Below, piece by piece: positions 20,396-31,869 of a stretch of DNA of 64,000 nt. The stretch is from Acanthosepion esculentum (lineage: Eukaryota > Mollusca > Cephalopoda > Sepiida > Sepiidae). The notes beneath the pieces are model-generated. The model had not been told where the DNA came from, did no database searches, and worked only from the letters and a program-made list of their open reading frames with translations. A program made the position numbers and the translations under genes. Numbering within the stretch: the stretch's first letter is position 1; each line of letters opens with the position of its first letter. The stretch spans positions 12,367,989 through 12,431,988 of the forward strand of contig OZ038482.1 in NCBI GenBank assembly GCA_964036315.1, in the 5' to 3' direction.

Positions 20396-20571
20396 GCATT
20401 TGTTGATTGGAAATAATTACCAAGAACGTTTTTAGGTTTACAGCATTTTATTAATTGCTAGATAAACTGAGTTAATACTACTCTACAAAAGAATTAGTGA
20501 AATATGGAGAGACGTTTGCCACACATGTCCCGGTGTAGTCCGCCATCTTGGATCTCTCCGTATTGCCACAT

Positions 20572-20588
20572 GTGACGTCTGACGTCAC
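20572..20588. promoter_or_regulatory. Double CRE-like palindrome
   Basis: GTGACGTCTGACGTCAC is a perfect 8-bp inverted repeat around a T, containing two overlapping cAMP-response-element-like TGACGTC(A) halves. The surrounding GCCATCTTGG-type sequence may be LTR promoter DNA. A regulatory function is inference. Confidence 0.4.
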
Positions 20589-20799
20589 AATGTCCAAAGC
20601 AAGTGGGATAACTCTTACAATACTTTGGAGTTATCTCCCTTTATGTTTCCTTCCAACAGAATATAAGAAATTATTCCCACTTCTAAAGGAAACGATCCCA
20701 TTGGTGAGTTTCCACGTGGAACACCCATATATTTTATCAGATACAGAGGTTTCATGAACTGTATCAACTCTACTCCCAACAAACTGTGCACCAGAATGG

Positions 20800-22430
20800 T
20801 ATTAGTATTATTAGAAAAGTTCCCAGCTTACTTCATGTTGAGTTTAAGGCCCAAAAGTCTGTCAAAGCATGTTGCCTCCCTGAGGGGGCATCCATTCATT
20901 ATGACTGGCAGCAGTTCAGGGTTTGATTGGCAATGGTGAAATGTAACTAGTTTGGTTTTCAAAGCATTGAATGTTACCACCCACTTTTTCCTGACTGGAC
21001 AGTTAGTGCTAGATTGGATGAGAGATCATTTGCCAATCTCTGATAATCAAGAGTTTTAGAGGGGCACACGTATATAGTCATATCTTCAGCATAAATGTTT
21101 ACAAATGATCTGAGTATATTCTTAGGCAGATCATTTATGTAAATCAAAAAGAGGGAGGTTCCAGAAGTGACCTCTGGAAGATGCCTGTGTTGACCACCAG
21201 GGCCCCAGATAACTGGCTGTTAATAACTGCCTTCAGGGACCTACCTGTTAGGAAGGATTTTATAATCAAAAAACCTTTCAGTTCTTCTATAGCGAAGAAA
21301 ACAGGGACTTACCTCGTCAAACCAAGCGACAGTGCGTCGCGTGTATTCTATGACAAAAAATGTGGCGAAAAAGAAAATTACTTACCAAACAAAAGGGCAT
21401 GTATTCCACATGACATGCTGAAGACGGAATATTTGAATTAAAAAAACAAATCCGTCGCAAGAGTCGCAATGAAAGTATTTTGATATGCAAAATACTGAAC
21501 ATCCTCTCCCAGCTGTTGATGAATGGAAAAAATGTTCGGTCGATAAAAGCAGTTGGTGTTTTCGAATCTGGGTGAATTTTGGCTACCGTGTTTGTTGGAG
21601 AGCGAGTTATTTTTCTGACTGGTTGCGTGCATTGTGATTTGTGAAATAGTACCTACGAATCAAGTTTTCTACATTTCTTTCTGCGACCGATGTTTGAGTG
21701 TGAACTTAGTGATTTATTCTCTGTGACGTGGAAATAATCTGCGATAAACATTTCCTTTGCAATCCCAGTGTACTTACAGATTCCATAACTGGAGAGCTTG
21801 TGCAACAAACCTTTGTACCACATCATCTTAAAGGCCTTTACTCTAATTCTGTGAGTAATGGTAGTTAGGACATCAGCAGTTGATCGGGCATATTGAAATC
21901 CATACTGCTTGCTGCTAAAGAGTTTGATTATGGCCTCGAAAGCCTTACTGAGAAGACTATACTGTCCCATTGCATCCAGAACACAGGTAGGTTCTTCAAT
22001 CTGGGTGAGTTGATAGGTGATGGAGAAGTCTCTGCAATATTTGCAATTTTGTTCAAGTGGGCAAACTGCTCTTTGTGGTGGATATTGAAGTCACTGCAGA
22101 TATGAATGATAGCTGAGGGAAATTCAGTGAAGATATCAATTCTCTCAGATTTTCAATCAAAGATTACTGTTTTGCCATCCTGAGGGTGATAGAGAGCAAA
22201 TCCATGAAAATATTATAGGTAAGTGCCACGTGGAAACACAGGAGATTGGGATCCTCGTTTTTTGCACCCCTGCCACAGGAGACCCATCTTTGATGTAGGT
22301 TCCAAGTTCTTGACCCTGGCAATTTAGGTGGTCGTGTTTTGTTATAAGGGGGAGAGTATCCTGAAATTGTGAGCTCCTGTGGTGGGATTCAGGCATTGAT
22401 ACGTGATACACACAGAAACGGGAGGTTGGG
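20800..22430 (-). pseudogene. jockey/CR1-type LINE (endonuclease and RT), interrupted
   Basis: From 22430 downward the minus strand shows endonuclease-end text (QFQDTLPLITKHDHLNCQGQ, then INIHHKEQFAHLNKIA near 22040-22090). RT fingers follow (KQYGFQYARSTADVLTTITH, MMWYKGLLHKLSSYGICKY; 21970-21780), then after an unrelated ~370-bp block the RT palm (IIKSFLTGRSLKAVINSQLS, FLIYINDLPKNILRSFVNIY, AEDMTIYV), where the catalytic YADD reads YAED. Next come LDYQRLANDLSSNLALTVQS and PELLPVMMNGCPLREATCFD, ending near 20840. The lost second Asp and the frameshifts make it dead. Confidence 0.9.
21285..21650. other. Unidentified block inside the LINE
   Basis: Sequence between the RT fingers and palm of the LINE with no similarity to the family that I can see. 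Minus-strand open text (QKNNSLSNKHGSQNSPRFEN) and a GTAAGT-like donor occur. I see no terminal repeats or target duplication. Confidence 0.4.
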
Positions 22431-23155
22431 TTTAGACTGAGGAAGGTGGAATTCTACTTTTTGAAATGTACACATTAGTTAGTGTAAGAGATAGTATACC
22501 TGGGGTTTGCTTCTTTTTTTTTTTTTGGTTGGGTTTGCTTGTTTAATTCATTTTCAATTTAATCAATTTCCTATGTATATTGGTTGGTGGAAGACTAGTA
22601 TGCATTGTGACAGGCATAGTACCTACATAATGGTACCCTTCCTCATGACATCAAGAGGCCCTACCGGAGATAGCATAGTCTCTTTTGAAGGTTTGGATCC
22701 TTGACTATCAGGCGAATGACACCAAAACCCAGAAAATGTCTACCTCCAGCATCCTTAATGAAGAGACAAATAACCCAGGAAAGAACATATAGGTGTGATA
22801 CTCCAAATGTGTATGTCTCATCTGCCCAGAAGTCAAGGCAACAGATCCCCTTCTTGGGTCAGAAACATGGTACCAGCCAGTGACTTAAGGTAACAAAACG
22901 AGATTGCTCATATAGATGAGGACTAAAAGACCCACTGGAGAAGGGAAGGTTACTCAGGAATGTGTGTGCATGCCTTGCTTAATGCAATCTGCCCTACTAG
23001 TTTTTTTTATCATTATGGGTAGGGGATGAAGGTCGAGAATTTGGTAACATTCATTCATTATTCTTTCTCCTATGCGGCCATTTACACCATGGTTTGCATG
23101 TACGAGCTTCGTCTGCAAAGTACAAGTGAGCTCTGCAGACTTTCGGTCTTTGTTT

Positions 23156-23716
23156 CTAGCAAAAAGGACACAATCCTACTGGAATTGTACTGTTCATGTG
23201 TTGTTTGTTTTTAGGTTCTATAGCCTGGCAGGCTGATGCATTTTGAATTAGGGGCATTAAGTTATCACATAGCCAACCTATGTCTGTTAAAGGCATTTCT
23301 GTGTGCGCCGTTATAACCGGGGCAATTTGTGGTGGATGGACCCTAACAAATTTGGGGCATACTATTTCGTCACTTGCCCGAATCCTACTTACATTGGCCG
23401 ACAACTCCTGTAAGTAAAGTGATGGATGACCAGCTAATTTGGTGGTCTTCATTAATTTCTCCAACCGCTCTGGCTTGGTCTTTTCTTAAGCAGTCACAAC
23501 TGATTCTTTGAGTTTTCTATAATTTCTTGATTCTAAAACTGGGGCTGGAATGTTTGTAATGATATCAGGAGGCAAGGCATTGATTACAGTGTAAAATTTT
23601 GTATCGTTGGTGGTCACTTGTCTCAAATGAAATTGAGATTCAGTTATAGTGAACCAACTGGTGACACTGGTCTCCATAAATTGTGGAGGTTTGACACTAA
23701 CTTGCTGCACCTCCAT
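23156..23716 (-). pseudogene. gag: gypsy-type gag fragment
   Basis: The Met at 23716 opens VSVKPPQFMETSVTSWFTIT, ESQFHLRQVTTNDTKFYTVI and NALPPDIITNIPAPVLESRN YRKLKESVV. This is the typical N-terminal capsid of metazoan gypsy elements (P.F....P..WF...E.QF.......D.TK...V...L). A stop at 23486 is followed in another frame by RLEKLMKTTKLAGHPSLYLQ and ELSANVSRIRASDEIVCPKF. No protease, RT or LTR is attached. Confidence 0.85.
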
Positions 23717-23939
23717 TTTTATAAATTGTTTTTATACAACCAATTGGAAATATACGAGAAGATAGAGGAAATGAAAGAGAAGAAAACGGTAACTTACCCA
23801 GATTTATGCTTTTTGCCAGGTGGTCAGTGATGCAGTTTCTTTTTTTTTTTTTTTTATACTGAAGGGAATTTGTCAGGGTTACTAGTATGTAGCTCTTTTT
23901 GTGAAGGGTGTTCTTTTCAACGTCAGGGTTCACCAGTAT

Positions 23940-24330
23940 GGTATAGAGATGAAGGTTGGGGCTAATACATAAGCAAAGGCCAAGTTTACTGTCTATATTA
24001 CCTTTTTTTTTTTATCATTATTATTATTGACTCCATGTAGTTGTTAAAGTGAGTGACTATCGTCTTAGTCCTTTTGTATTTTAAGAGTTCATACATGGTG
24101 TTTTTTTGTTTTTTTAGTTGAAAGGAATTCATTTGTTGAATTAATCTTTTTTTTTTTCTTTTTTTTATTGCTGTACATTCTTTTGTGATGAGCGGTTTAT
24201 GTGGATATCATAGGTGTTCATTGATTGAATTTATAATTTTATAATATATTTATAGAAAATTTTATGCACACACAAAAAAGTATATTAGCTTTTTTCCTAC
24301 TGATCTATTTCATAGTTTGCTGAATCAATT
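23940..24330. other. No recognisable gene; T-rich
   Basis: T-rich, AT-rich sequence with no coding signature. Confidence 0.5.
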
Positions 24331-24339
24331 TAAGGAAAC

Positions 24340-25881
24340 TTATTTAACCACAGATTCCATCATAGTTGTACTAATATCCTTAACTCTAGTTTTAACAAAT
24401 TGTTTCTTGGTTTTAATACCTTCAGAAGGTAACCAAGATAATACTATCTGGGTATTTTCATTAACAGAACCACGAGCAACTTCTATGGTGTCCTGAGAAG
24501 GATTGTGTCTGTAACCTAATATCTTCTCTAACTCACAACCATATTTAACAAATTTTTCATCTTTCATTATTTGACTTTTATCACTCTCACAATTACTATC
24601 GCAAGATTTCAAATGAAAGTTTCCATCATTCATTTTGTCTATTCATTCTTGCTAAAGATGCAATAGCCTTTCAAGAGAATTACTAGTTTTCACTAAATTA
24701 TCAAAATAAAAACTCCTTAACATTTCAGTGCATTCCTTTTTGGGGAACTTATTGACAATATTTTTAATCACGTAATTCAATATAAATAAACTGGCAACAA
24801 GGCCACAAATTGCGATAGTGCAAAAATAACAAATCAAACAGAATCTGTCCTTATATTCTTCAGCCTTAAGCGTTATGATTAGAAAAACCTTAATGTCCAA
24901 TAGAAATACATTTTTGTTCATATGGAATAACAACAATCCCAACATGTTTTCGGTCAGGTTTATGTCGGTGTTTGTCGCTTTGTTTAGTGAAGGTAACTTA
25001 TTTGTCTTAACTGAACAATTAAGAATTATTTTGGAAGTTGTTTGGTCTTCAGATTTGAACATAGATCTGTGAAGTATCCAAATGTAGTTAAATTCATCAG
25101 GAGAAACATCATTCTATACATTAATGGCTACAACATGTTTCGAAGGGACAGATTTCATTTTTTCCTCCTCCCAAGGCAATTTTACATACTAATTGTTTTC
25201 ATATTCCCTAGATTTTTCATTTTTAATAACATTAGTAGATATATTATCAGCATCGGAAATAGCACTATTTTCATTGGTATCAGAAATTTCCGAATCTTCA
25301 ACTTCAACAGTATGAGAAACTTCACAATTATCGTTATTAACAAAGCTACTAGATAATTTATGTGTCAAAAATCTTTGGCTCATCAATTTCAGAGAGGGTA
25401 CCAAACAACTAGTCATTGTCATAATTTTCCAGTTTCAGAAACTTCAGTATTATCGTCATTAATTTCAATGAGTATGCCGGACATTTTACTGTCTGAACTC
25501 TCCACAGTATCAAAAACTTCAGAATTATCATTACGAAAGAAACTAGAAATTTCATCATTGTCAGAAATCTCCAAATCATCAATTTCAAAGAGTATATCAG
25601 ACAAGTTATCATTTTCTGAAATTTCCACAGTATCAAAAACTTCAGAATTAACATTATCAACAGACACAAGATAATTCATCAATTTGTTCAGCTATCTTGG
25701 CTATTTCTTCCAAAACATCAGATTGGAATTCTTAAATAAGTATAACCACCTATTAATCGCTTGCTCCTGAGCAGAGTGAGGGACTTTTAGAATATTTTCT
25801 TTGGCCTTCAATGAGTTTATAGACCTCAATCCTTTCTTTGAAAATATCTCTCTTTTTAATAGTTTAGAATCTAACTTCATT
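24340..25881 (-). pseudogene. Unrecognised minus-strand coding remnant with acidic repeats and one membrane segment
   Basis: Five minus-strand open segments in succession. The first starts MKLDSKLLKREIFSKKGLRS (25881). After a frameshift comes EFQSDVLEEIAKIAEQIDEL. Ser/Asp/Glu-rich repeats follow at 25682-25189 (NSEVFDTVEISENDNLSDIL, DNDEISSFFRNDNSEVFDTV, NDNCEVSHTVEVEDSEISDT). A segment with a hydrophobic stretch (FCLICYFCTIAICGLVASLF; 24652-25062) and a soluble tail (24340-24633, same frame after two stops) complete it. I do not recognise the family. It could be an ORF of an unclassified element or a decayed host gene. Confidence 0.45.
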
Positions 25882-26505
25882 TTTAGATAATCTTCCGAAG
25901 ATATTTAAAGTTAAACAAAAATATTTTTTTTTAATAAAAACAGAACTTTTGTTATTTCAGTAAATACAATAATTTTTTTCTTAATGAATGAATAGCAAAA
26001 TTTTGCGCATCTTTGAGTACTGTGTACTTTGTTGAAGAGAAGTTTGTAGTTGGGATATTATATCTAGGTGGTAGACAAGACAGTACATGAATAATTTAGT
26101 TTGGGAGCTAGTAATGTTGCATAAAGCAAACTTAGCTTCACAGATTGCAGACCAACCATTAGAAGTTGTATGTATAAATTTGAGGATTTAATGGGGACAA
26201 AAGCTAGCATGTTGTTTTCTTGTTCCATGACTGGAGTGTATGTAATGATTTAGAATAGGTAATGAAGAAATGCTTACTTGTTCTGTGTGCTCCTCTCTCT
26301 CTTTTTTTTTTTTCTTTTTTTTTTTCCGGAAGTTTGCCGTTTAAGTTATTAGTAGGTACAGAGGATGATTTCTTTTTTAGGCATTAATGTGGTCTCTTGG
26401 TGTGTGGTTAAATGACATTTTCTTTTTCTTTTTATTCTTTTTATTTATATATATATATATATATGGTAATTGCTTCGTCTTGACAGACGTTAGCCATCTC
26501 AACAT

Positions 26506-26886
26506 TCATACATTCATGTTGTTCCCCACCTCACGCCCATGTGCCCGAAGATGACTACTCAGGCCGGCAGCTGATTTGCATGGTCTAAAGCATAGGTGAC
26601 AGACGAATGAAAGTGTTGGAACATAGTTCAGGGCATTAGTTTGAGGAAAATCTTGCTGGTGTGACGACATGTGCCTCTTCAGCCCGGCTGATGTCTTACA
26701 TTTCTTAAAGCATATTACGCAAGAGGTGTCGTCTGGACGGGGCGGCAAATTTCCAGCTCTTTGAACACCGGCATGAGATTTTTTGTGATTGATGTATGCG
26801 GCTTTTGACAAGAGTATTCTTCCACAATCTTCACATGTCCAGCTGAGCTGATATATATACACACGCACACACACACACACACACAC
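26506..26886 (-). CDS. Three C2H2 zinc fingers (retroelement-type ORF fragment)
   Basis: Three C2H2 fingers in a row: CEDCGRILLSKAAYINHKKSH, preceded by SWT; CVICFKKCKTSAGLKRHMSS; CHLCFRPCKSAAGLSSHLRA. The KSAAGLxSHLRAHGR style, with short linkers, is the kind seen in zinc-finger ends of invertebrate non-LTR retroelement ORFs rather than the TGEKPY-linked host transcription factors. The N-terminus runs into an (AC)n microsatellite at 26858-26887 and has no natural start. It resembles the two-finger ORF at 62237-62434. No RT is adjacent. Confidence 0.6.
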   Translation of the reverse strand: MCVCVCVRVYIYQLSWTCEDCGRILLSKAAYINHKKSHAGVQRAGNLPPRPDDTSCVICFKKCKTSAGLKRHMSSHQQDFPQTNALNYVPTLSFVCHLCFRPCKSAAGLSSHLRAHGREVGNNMNV

Positions 26887-26999
26887 ATCAATGTTTCCAA
26901 ATGATGTGGTGAATAGGATGGTTTTTTCATCATGTCAGGGTGGGTCACTGAATGATGTGGGGACACTCACATCTTACCAGCATAGAAGTTGAAGTGGTA

Positions 27000-28430
27000 A
27001 AATGGATCAATAATTGTTAAATAAATAGGCTGCATGATGAAATTAACAATTTCCTCTCACATTAAATTTCAGTATTCAACAAACATAGAATAAGAACAAA
27101 CATTAGAAAGAACAGTTTTTGCACAACAATGAATAAAATATTTATATAACCAAGTACAAACAACTGGAGTAAAGAGGTAGTTTAAAAAGTTCAAACGTCC
27201 TTTTATGTTTAGATTGAAATGTTATCAAAGTTCTGGTTTGATAGATTATAAGTTGTTGAACGGTTTGTACAATGATGAGTGTTTGGGTATTGTAATTTAA
27301 TGGAAAAATAAACAGTTCAAGTTTGTACTTAAAGTAGAGAAATATTGTTTACAACTTACTTTAAGGTTTACAGAATTGTCGCTCTTTGATTTGTTTTCAC
27401 TTGTTCGAAGAGAATATTCTAGTTGGAGTAAGTGGTTCTTAACAAGCTGTGTCTATGTTAATTGCAATAATTAACATTGAGCTTGAAAGCGTATGAAAAA
27501 GATTCGTGTATCAAGTTGAATGTGGAAAACTTGAGTTGATTGTTCATGATAAAATATTGCTGTGTGAGTGAGTGTTCTTTCAGGCTGAAATCATGTTAAG
27601 GAACTTTAACGTAAAGCCTGGAACTGTGTCGAGTTCAAAGGATTCCAATCGGCTCACACTATTTATTGTACAAAAAAGTACAAATATGGCACAAGGCCAA
27701 AAATGGGGGAAAGGATTGTCATCATCTGTCTTAAGATTAAACTTAGCTAGTCACAATCACTGACCCAGATATACAAACAGTCGTCCTTTCACCAAAACAA
27801 CACATTCTTACTTGCCATTCTTTCCTCAAACACCATAATGCCTCAAAACTCTCAATGCCTCAAGTTCTAAACTAGTCCCCCATATTTACAATTCATTGTC
27901 TGTGGGGGAGGGGGAATAAAAATAACAATTTAAAATCTAAAAGCCCCAATGAGTATTTACATATTTGTTATAAAAACTATATACAAGAAACTAAACAAAA
28001 ATTTTGTTAGTAATAAAACCCCCCACAGCCCTAACTGTGGTAGAAACATCAGTTAACCGGACGAAATCAATGCGGGACCTTAAAAATATAAAACCTTCAT
28101 ACAAGCCAGGCACTCACTACAAACACTCACTCATTCAAACACAATAACAAATATGAAAAACACACTCAAAACGAAAGGCGCCCTGCATCCACCAGAAAAC
28201 CAATATCACTGACCACCTAATGATGAGATGGATGGGGAATTAAACGAAAGAAGGAAAAAAAATGGAGCCAGAAATAAAAGGGGCCAATGAGCATACATAC
28301 CCTAGCTAAGTTAACTTGAAAAAAGAAAGAAAACTAAAACAAAATCGACCTAAACTAACCTATACACGGCAAGGGTTGCCAATGTTCAACCCAGCAATCC
28401 TAAAATTCTTAATGCCTAACCGGCATCAGT
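27000..28430. other. No recognisable gene; SINE-like core near 27686
   Basis: AT-rich sequence. At 27686 ATGGCACAAGGCC matches the core seen in other SINE-like repeats of this window (9660, 39800, 60130, 60670), suggesting a SINE fragment. Nothing else is supported. Confidence 0.4.
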
Positions 28431-28439
28431 CAGCACCTT

Positions 28440-29781
28440 CCACTCGGCAAAGATGTGCAAGACTCGCCCATCTTTCGCCAAATTCCAATGGATGGAGTCA
28501 TTCTGTTTCCGTCCTGATCTTGACTTTAAGCTGATGCTTAAAGGACAACATCAGTTGGGAAGAGGTAAACTTCTCATGCCCATGAAATTCCTCCTGTCGT
28601 GTCGTGTCCATAACATGAGTCGCATAACCCCCAGTAAGCAAAGGAACACATAGTGCTCAACCTTAGTCAACAGCGGTACTATATTGCTACAGACGGAACT
28701 GGCCTCGAGGACAAAAAACTTTCCGCGCAGCATGCGAACCATGATGTCTTCAACAAACTTGCACAACGGAGCTACAACACTATACTGTAAAAAGGTGTGA
28801 CCTAGGGTCTCACCTCCCCACTGCAACGAATGCAGTTTGGCGACTCTACCAAATCCACCACCGTCTTTTGGTGAACCAGAGGGCCCCTCGAATCATCAGC
28901 CAGGTGAGTGATGCCTCAGTGTTAGCGAGACATTTCAGCCCAGGCACACAAGGCCATATGCAGCGAGACTCCCGCTTCGTCGGACCGAGCTCACCTATCA
29001 AGGCATCCTGAACGTTACCTCTAACACCTGATATAATGCCTTACAAGACAATGGCTGGACGTCAGAGAGGCCATCCTTCGCCCGTAAGAGTTGCTTGAGG
29101 GCAAGCTGACATTCACGATAGAAAGAGCTCTCGCCTCGAGGGGTACGGCCGGCCTCCTCCTCACATGAGCACATATTTCTCAAGGATCGGAAATTTTTAC
29201 GGGTGTCTTCCTTTCAGAATTTGCCGTTCTGATCTAATTGCATACACATCCAGTCTAGATAAGTAATGTGAAGCGTATGCCGACGGGTCTCAATGCAAGG
29301 CACTCCCAAACCGCCATCAGAAGGATGGAGGTAACAGATCTCGCGACTAACCATGGCGGCCATGCCTCTCTACAAGGAGAACAACAAGAGCCTTACAAAC
29401 ACCAATAAAGTGTTAGACGGGAATGGAAGCATGGAGAGTTGGTAAAGGAGAATCAGGTAGATGTGTGAGATACATACTTCCGCCCTCCCCTTTAAGGAAA
29501 GAGTCCTCTGAGTCCACAGACGAACTGCAAACTCTGCCTTCTCTCGCACCTCCATCCAATTCATTTCCAACAGGAGGATGGGACTGAACCAGACGCCAAG
29601 TATCTTGACTGGCCCATCTGTCCAGAGGAAACGTCCGGGAAGAGAAACTCCCTTTCACAAAACCCAACCGCAAACCAACAGACTTATCGCAGTTGATCTT
29701 GGCCCCTGTCACCATCTCATAGCCATTGATTTCTTTGCTGACTTCATTAATTTTGGCTCTGCTCGACACGAACCGAAACAT
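28440..29781 (-). pseudogene. LINE RT thumb and C-terminal region
   Basis: Minus strand: FRFVSSRAKINEVSKEINGY, EMVTGAKINCDKSVGLRLG and TWRLVQSHPPVGNELDGG (29781-29520). After frameshifts come ICYLHPSDGGLGVPCIETRR (29340) and the terminal ETLGHTFLQYSVVAPLCKFV, RGKFFVLEASSVCSNIVPLL and EHYVFLCLLGVMRLMLW (28826-28560). These are the post-palm blocks of Tx1-type ORF2. The catalytic palm is absent. Confidence 0.82.
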
Positions 29782-29789
29782 TGTTAGTA

Positions 29790-30240
29790 CCCGCTTTTTG
29801 CCCTATACGATCTATATTGAGATCAATGACGGCATTCCAATCACCTGCTAGAACTACCGAATGCGATGTCATCAAAAACGGCTTGAGCTGCTGAAACAAA
29901 ACAGGCCACTGTGCAGTCTTTGGATGCATAAACCCCAATGAGACGAAAAGCCTTATCCTTGCTGGTAATGTCCAGCATGCAAAGCCTGCCCGCCGAATCC
30001 AGAGACTTGCTCACCAGACATGAAACACCTCTCAAGCATCCGTCAAAACATGCTGAATAGAGGACAAACCTCTTAGACAGTGTCCTCATGGTCGCAAGAT
30101 AAAAAATAGGTCTCCTGTACACAACATGCATCCGCTCCGAGGCACTGAAGAACGCAATCGAGTTTCGCCTCTCAAGACTCTGAACTCAGGCTCCGAATGT
30201 TCAAACTTGCTAACCAGAGTGCCATTATCAGACCAAATTA
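29790..30240 (-). pseudogene. LINE AP-type endonuclease
   Basis: The minus strand opens with a LNIRSLSSE-type start near 30220. DACCVQET-type text (frameshifted), RGVSCLVSKSLDSAGRLCML, DITSKDKAFRLIGVYASKD and the core motif VVLAGDWNAVIDLNIDRIGQ (about 29850-29800) follow. GDWN with ..D.DR.G is the Tx1-like form of the APE active site that nicks target DNA. Its C-terminal part is deleted. Confidence 0.85.
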
Positions 30241-30249
30241 GGGTTGGGA

Positions 30250-31600
30250 CACTGGTTTGAACATGGTCAGGGTATGGATACCAACAGCCTCTCCCATTGA
30301 CCTATGGCCCATCTCAGTTTTGATGGTACCGTCTTGGGAGATGTTACCTATATCCCAGGGAAATTTCAGTTTAAGGCTCTATATAGGGAGGGGTGAACTA
30401 AAACTGGGACCCTCTCTGCACAAAACTGTTTTAAATGTTTCAATTGCTTATTTTCAAATATGGCAATTGGTAGAGACATTTTGTATGAGATGATGGCCTC
30501 ATCAAGCATCGCCCAAGTGCCTGTTCTGATCACTGTCAGAACCCTTTGGGCATGCGGGAAGTTTTGAGGCTCTTCTACATCCAAATCCGCATACTGCCTG
30601 ATTAAAAGTAGGAATTTGAGATCTTTGATGTGGTTGCCATAATCCTTGGCTCTCTCGACCTGTGCAGGGGAAATTTGACACACATCCTCCCCCGTGTTGT
30701 AAATGTGCTTCTTTTTTCTTTTGTCTTTCAGCCCCTGTGCGGGGCTTCTGTCGTTTGGAAGGAGGTGGCATTTCAGCATTTTTAATGGGAGAAGGACTAG
30801 GAGTATGAAGAGTGGTGTAAGAGGATCTTAGCCTGTAGGGGATGGGATCTCTACTGAGGCCAGAGGGGAAGGTTGTTTCTTGCGTGAAGGTGGACAGGGC
30901 AGAGGACGTTGAAGGAGTAGGATTTTTGGGAAGGGTCTGTCTTTGATGGTCTAATTTTTTCTTCAAATCCTTGATCTTTTCTGTTTTGTTTTTTTTTGTA
31001 TCCTGGGTCATATTTCTTCTGCTGTTCTTTGAAAGTCTTCTTTGAGGCTGGGGCATCACCCTTAACGTTGCCAGAGAGAGTGGGGCTGTTTGTGCCTTTC
31101 GTCCTTGGGGCTTCATGGGACTGAGGACCAGCTGTCTGGCGCTTCCCTCTGGCCTTACCAGCAACCAGCCATTCCCCCTCCCCCTTTTACACAATTGCAC
31201 TAGCAGTGGGTGAAGGCTCTTCGGGGAATGTGGCCTTAGAAGTGGAGCCAACCAAAGGTTTAACCGTCCCGGTCCCAGAAGCTGGCATGCTCATTACAGG
31301 CGAAGCAGAAGGTAAAGATGCAGTCAGAGGGGGATTTTGATCAACTAGAGCTTGACTTCCAGAGGCCTTCTTCTCTGGGCAGGAAGAGGAGAGGTGACCA
31401 GTCTCTCCACACTTCCAACATACCAGTTTGCAGCCAGTCACAATGACCGGCAGCCTCAAGCTCCCTACTTCCAGACAGTTGGGGATGGAGAGGAAGGCTT
31501 TTCAATCCAACAGTATATCAAAACTCCATCTCCTGTTCAGGCTATCGCAGGAAGCGCCCAGTATCTTGCCATACTGGGATATGAACGCTGTGAGGTGTTC
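30250..31600 (-). pseudogene. Tx1-type LINE ORF1 (RNA-binding)
   Basis: N-terminal segment (GASCDSLNRRWSFDILLD, FLSIPNCLEVGSLRLPVIVT), then a CCHC knuckle CWKCGETGHLSSSCPEKKA near 31385-31425. A long Ser/Pro-rich and basic linker follows (SLRPSPSPIKNAEMPPPSKR-like). Last comes a C-terminal domain (VCQISPAQVERAKDYGNHIK, LDVEEPQNFPHAQRVLTVIR) ending at about 30366. ORF1 proteins of this clade coat the element RNA. Two frames carry the reading, with shifts near 31190 and 30780. Confidence 0.75.
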
Positions 31601-31869
31601 CCCTTAACATGAGGGACCTCTTATATTGCCACACTGGTCCTTCTTCGGCCTTCATACTTTGTGCGCAAGATCAAGTCTTTGGTAATCAGATCTCAACTTG
31701 AGGCGTCGACACAGTCTTTCGGTGTTGGTAACAATACGTCCCACATGAAAGAGCCGGCTCCCTTCATGTTTCTGAGGGTCTTAAACCCCAGTGACTTCAC
31801 CACTGTCTTTCGTCGAGCGACAAATTTTGCACATACGCTTGTCCACAATGAAGACTGACACTATTCTTT

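Larger units (their letters stand above)
28440..31600 (-). mobile_element. Tx1/L1-type LINE with internal deletion
   Basis: Minus strand order: ORF1 (gag-like with a CCHC knuckle) 31600-30250, AP endonuclease 30240-29790, RT thumb region 29781-29410 and a long C-terminal region to about 28440. The endonuclease text breaks off at 29790 and joins directly to RT thumb sequence, so the RT palm with its catalytic Asp pair is deleted. Frames shift repeatedly. The second element of this type, at 44510-46150 on the plus strand, is a different subfamily. Confidence 0.85.

Noticed and set aside
25240..25670. Regular tandem satellite
   Set aside because: Spacing between the repeated blocks is irregular (about 74-124 bp) and follows a coding frame, so it is better described as repeats within a coding remnant.
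30502..31251. 249-codon minus-strand ORF taken as an independent protein
   Set aside because: It is one frame of the LINE ORF1 region; the CCHC knuckle and C-terminal domain are read in neighbouring frames, so it is part of the frameshifted ORF1.
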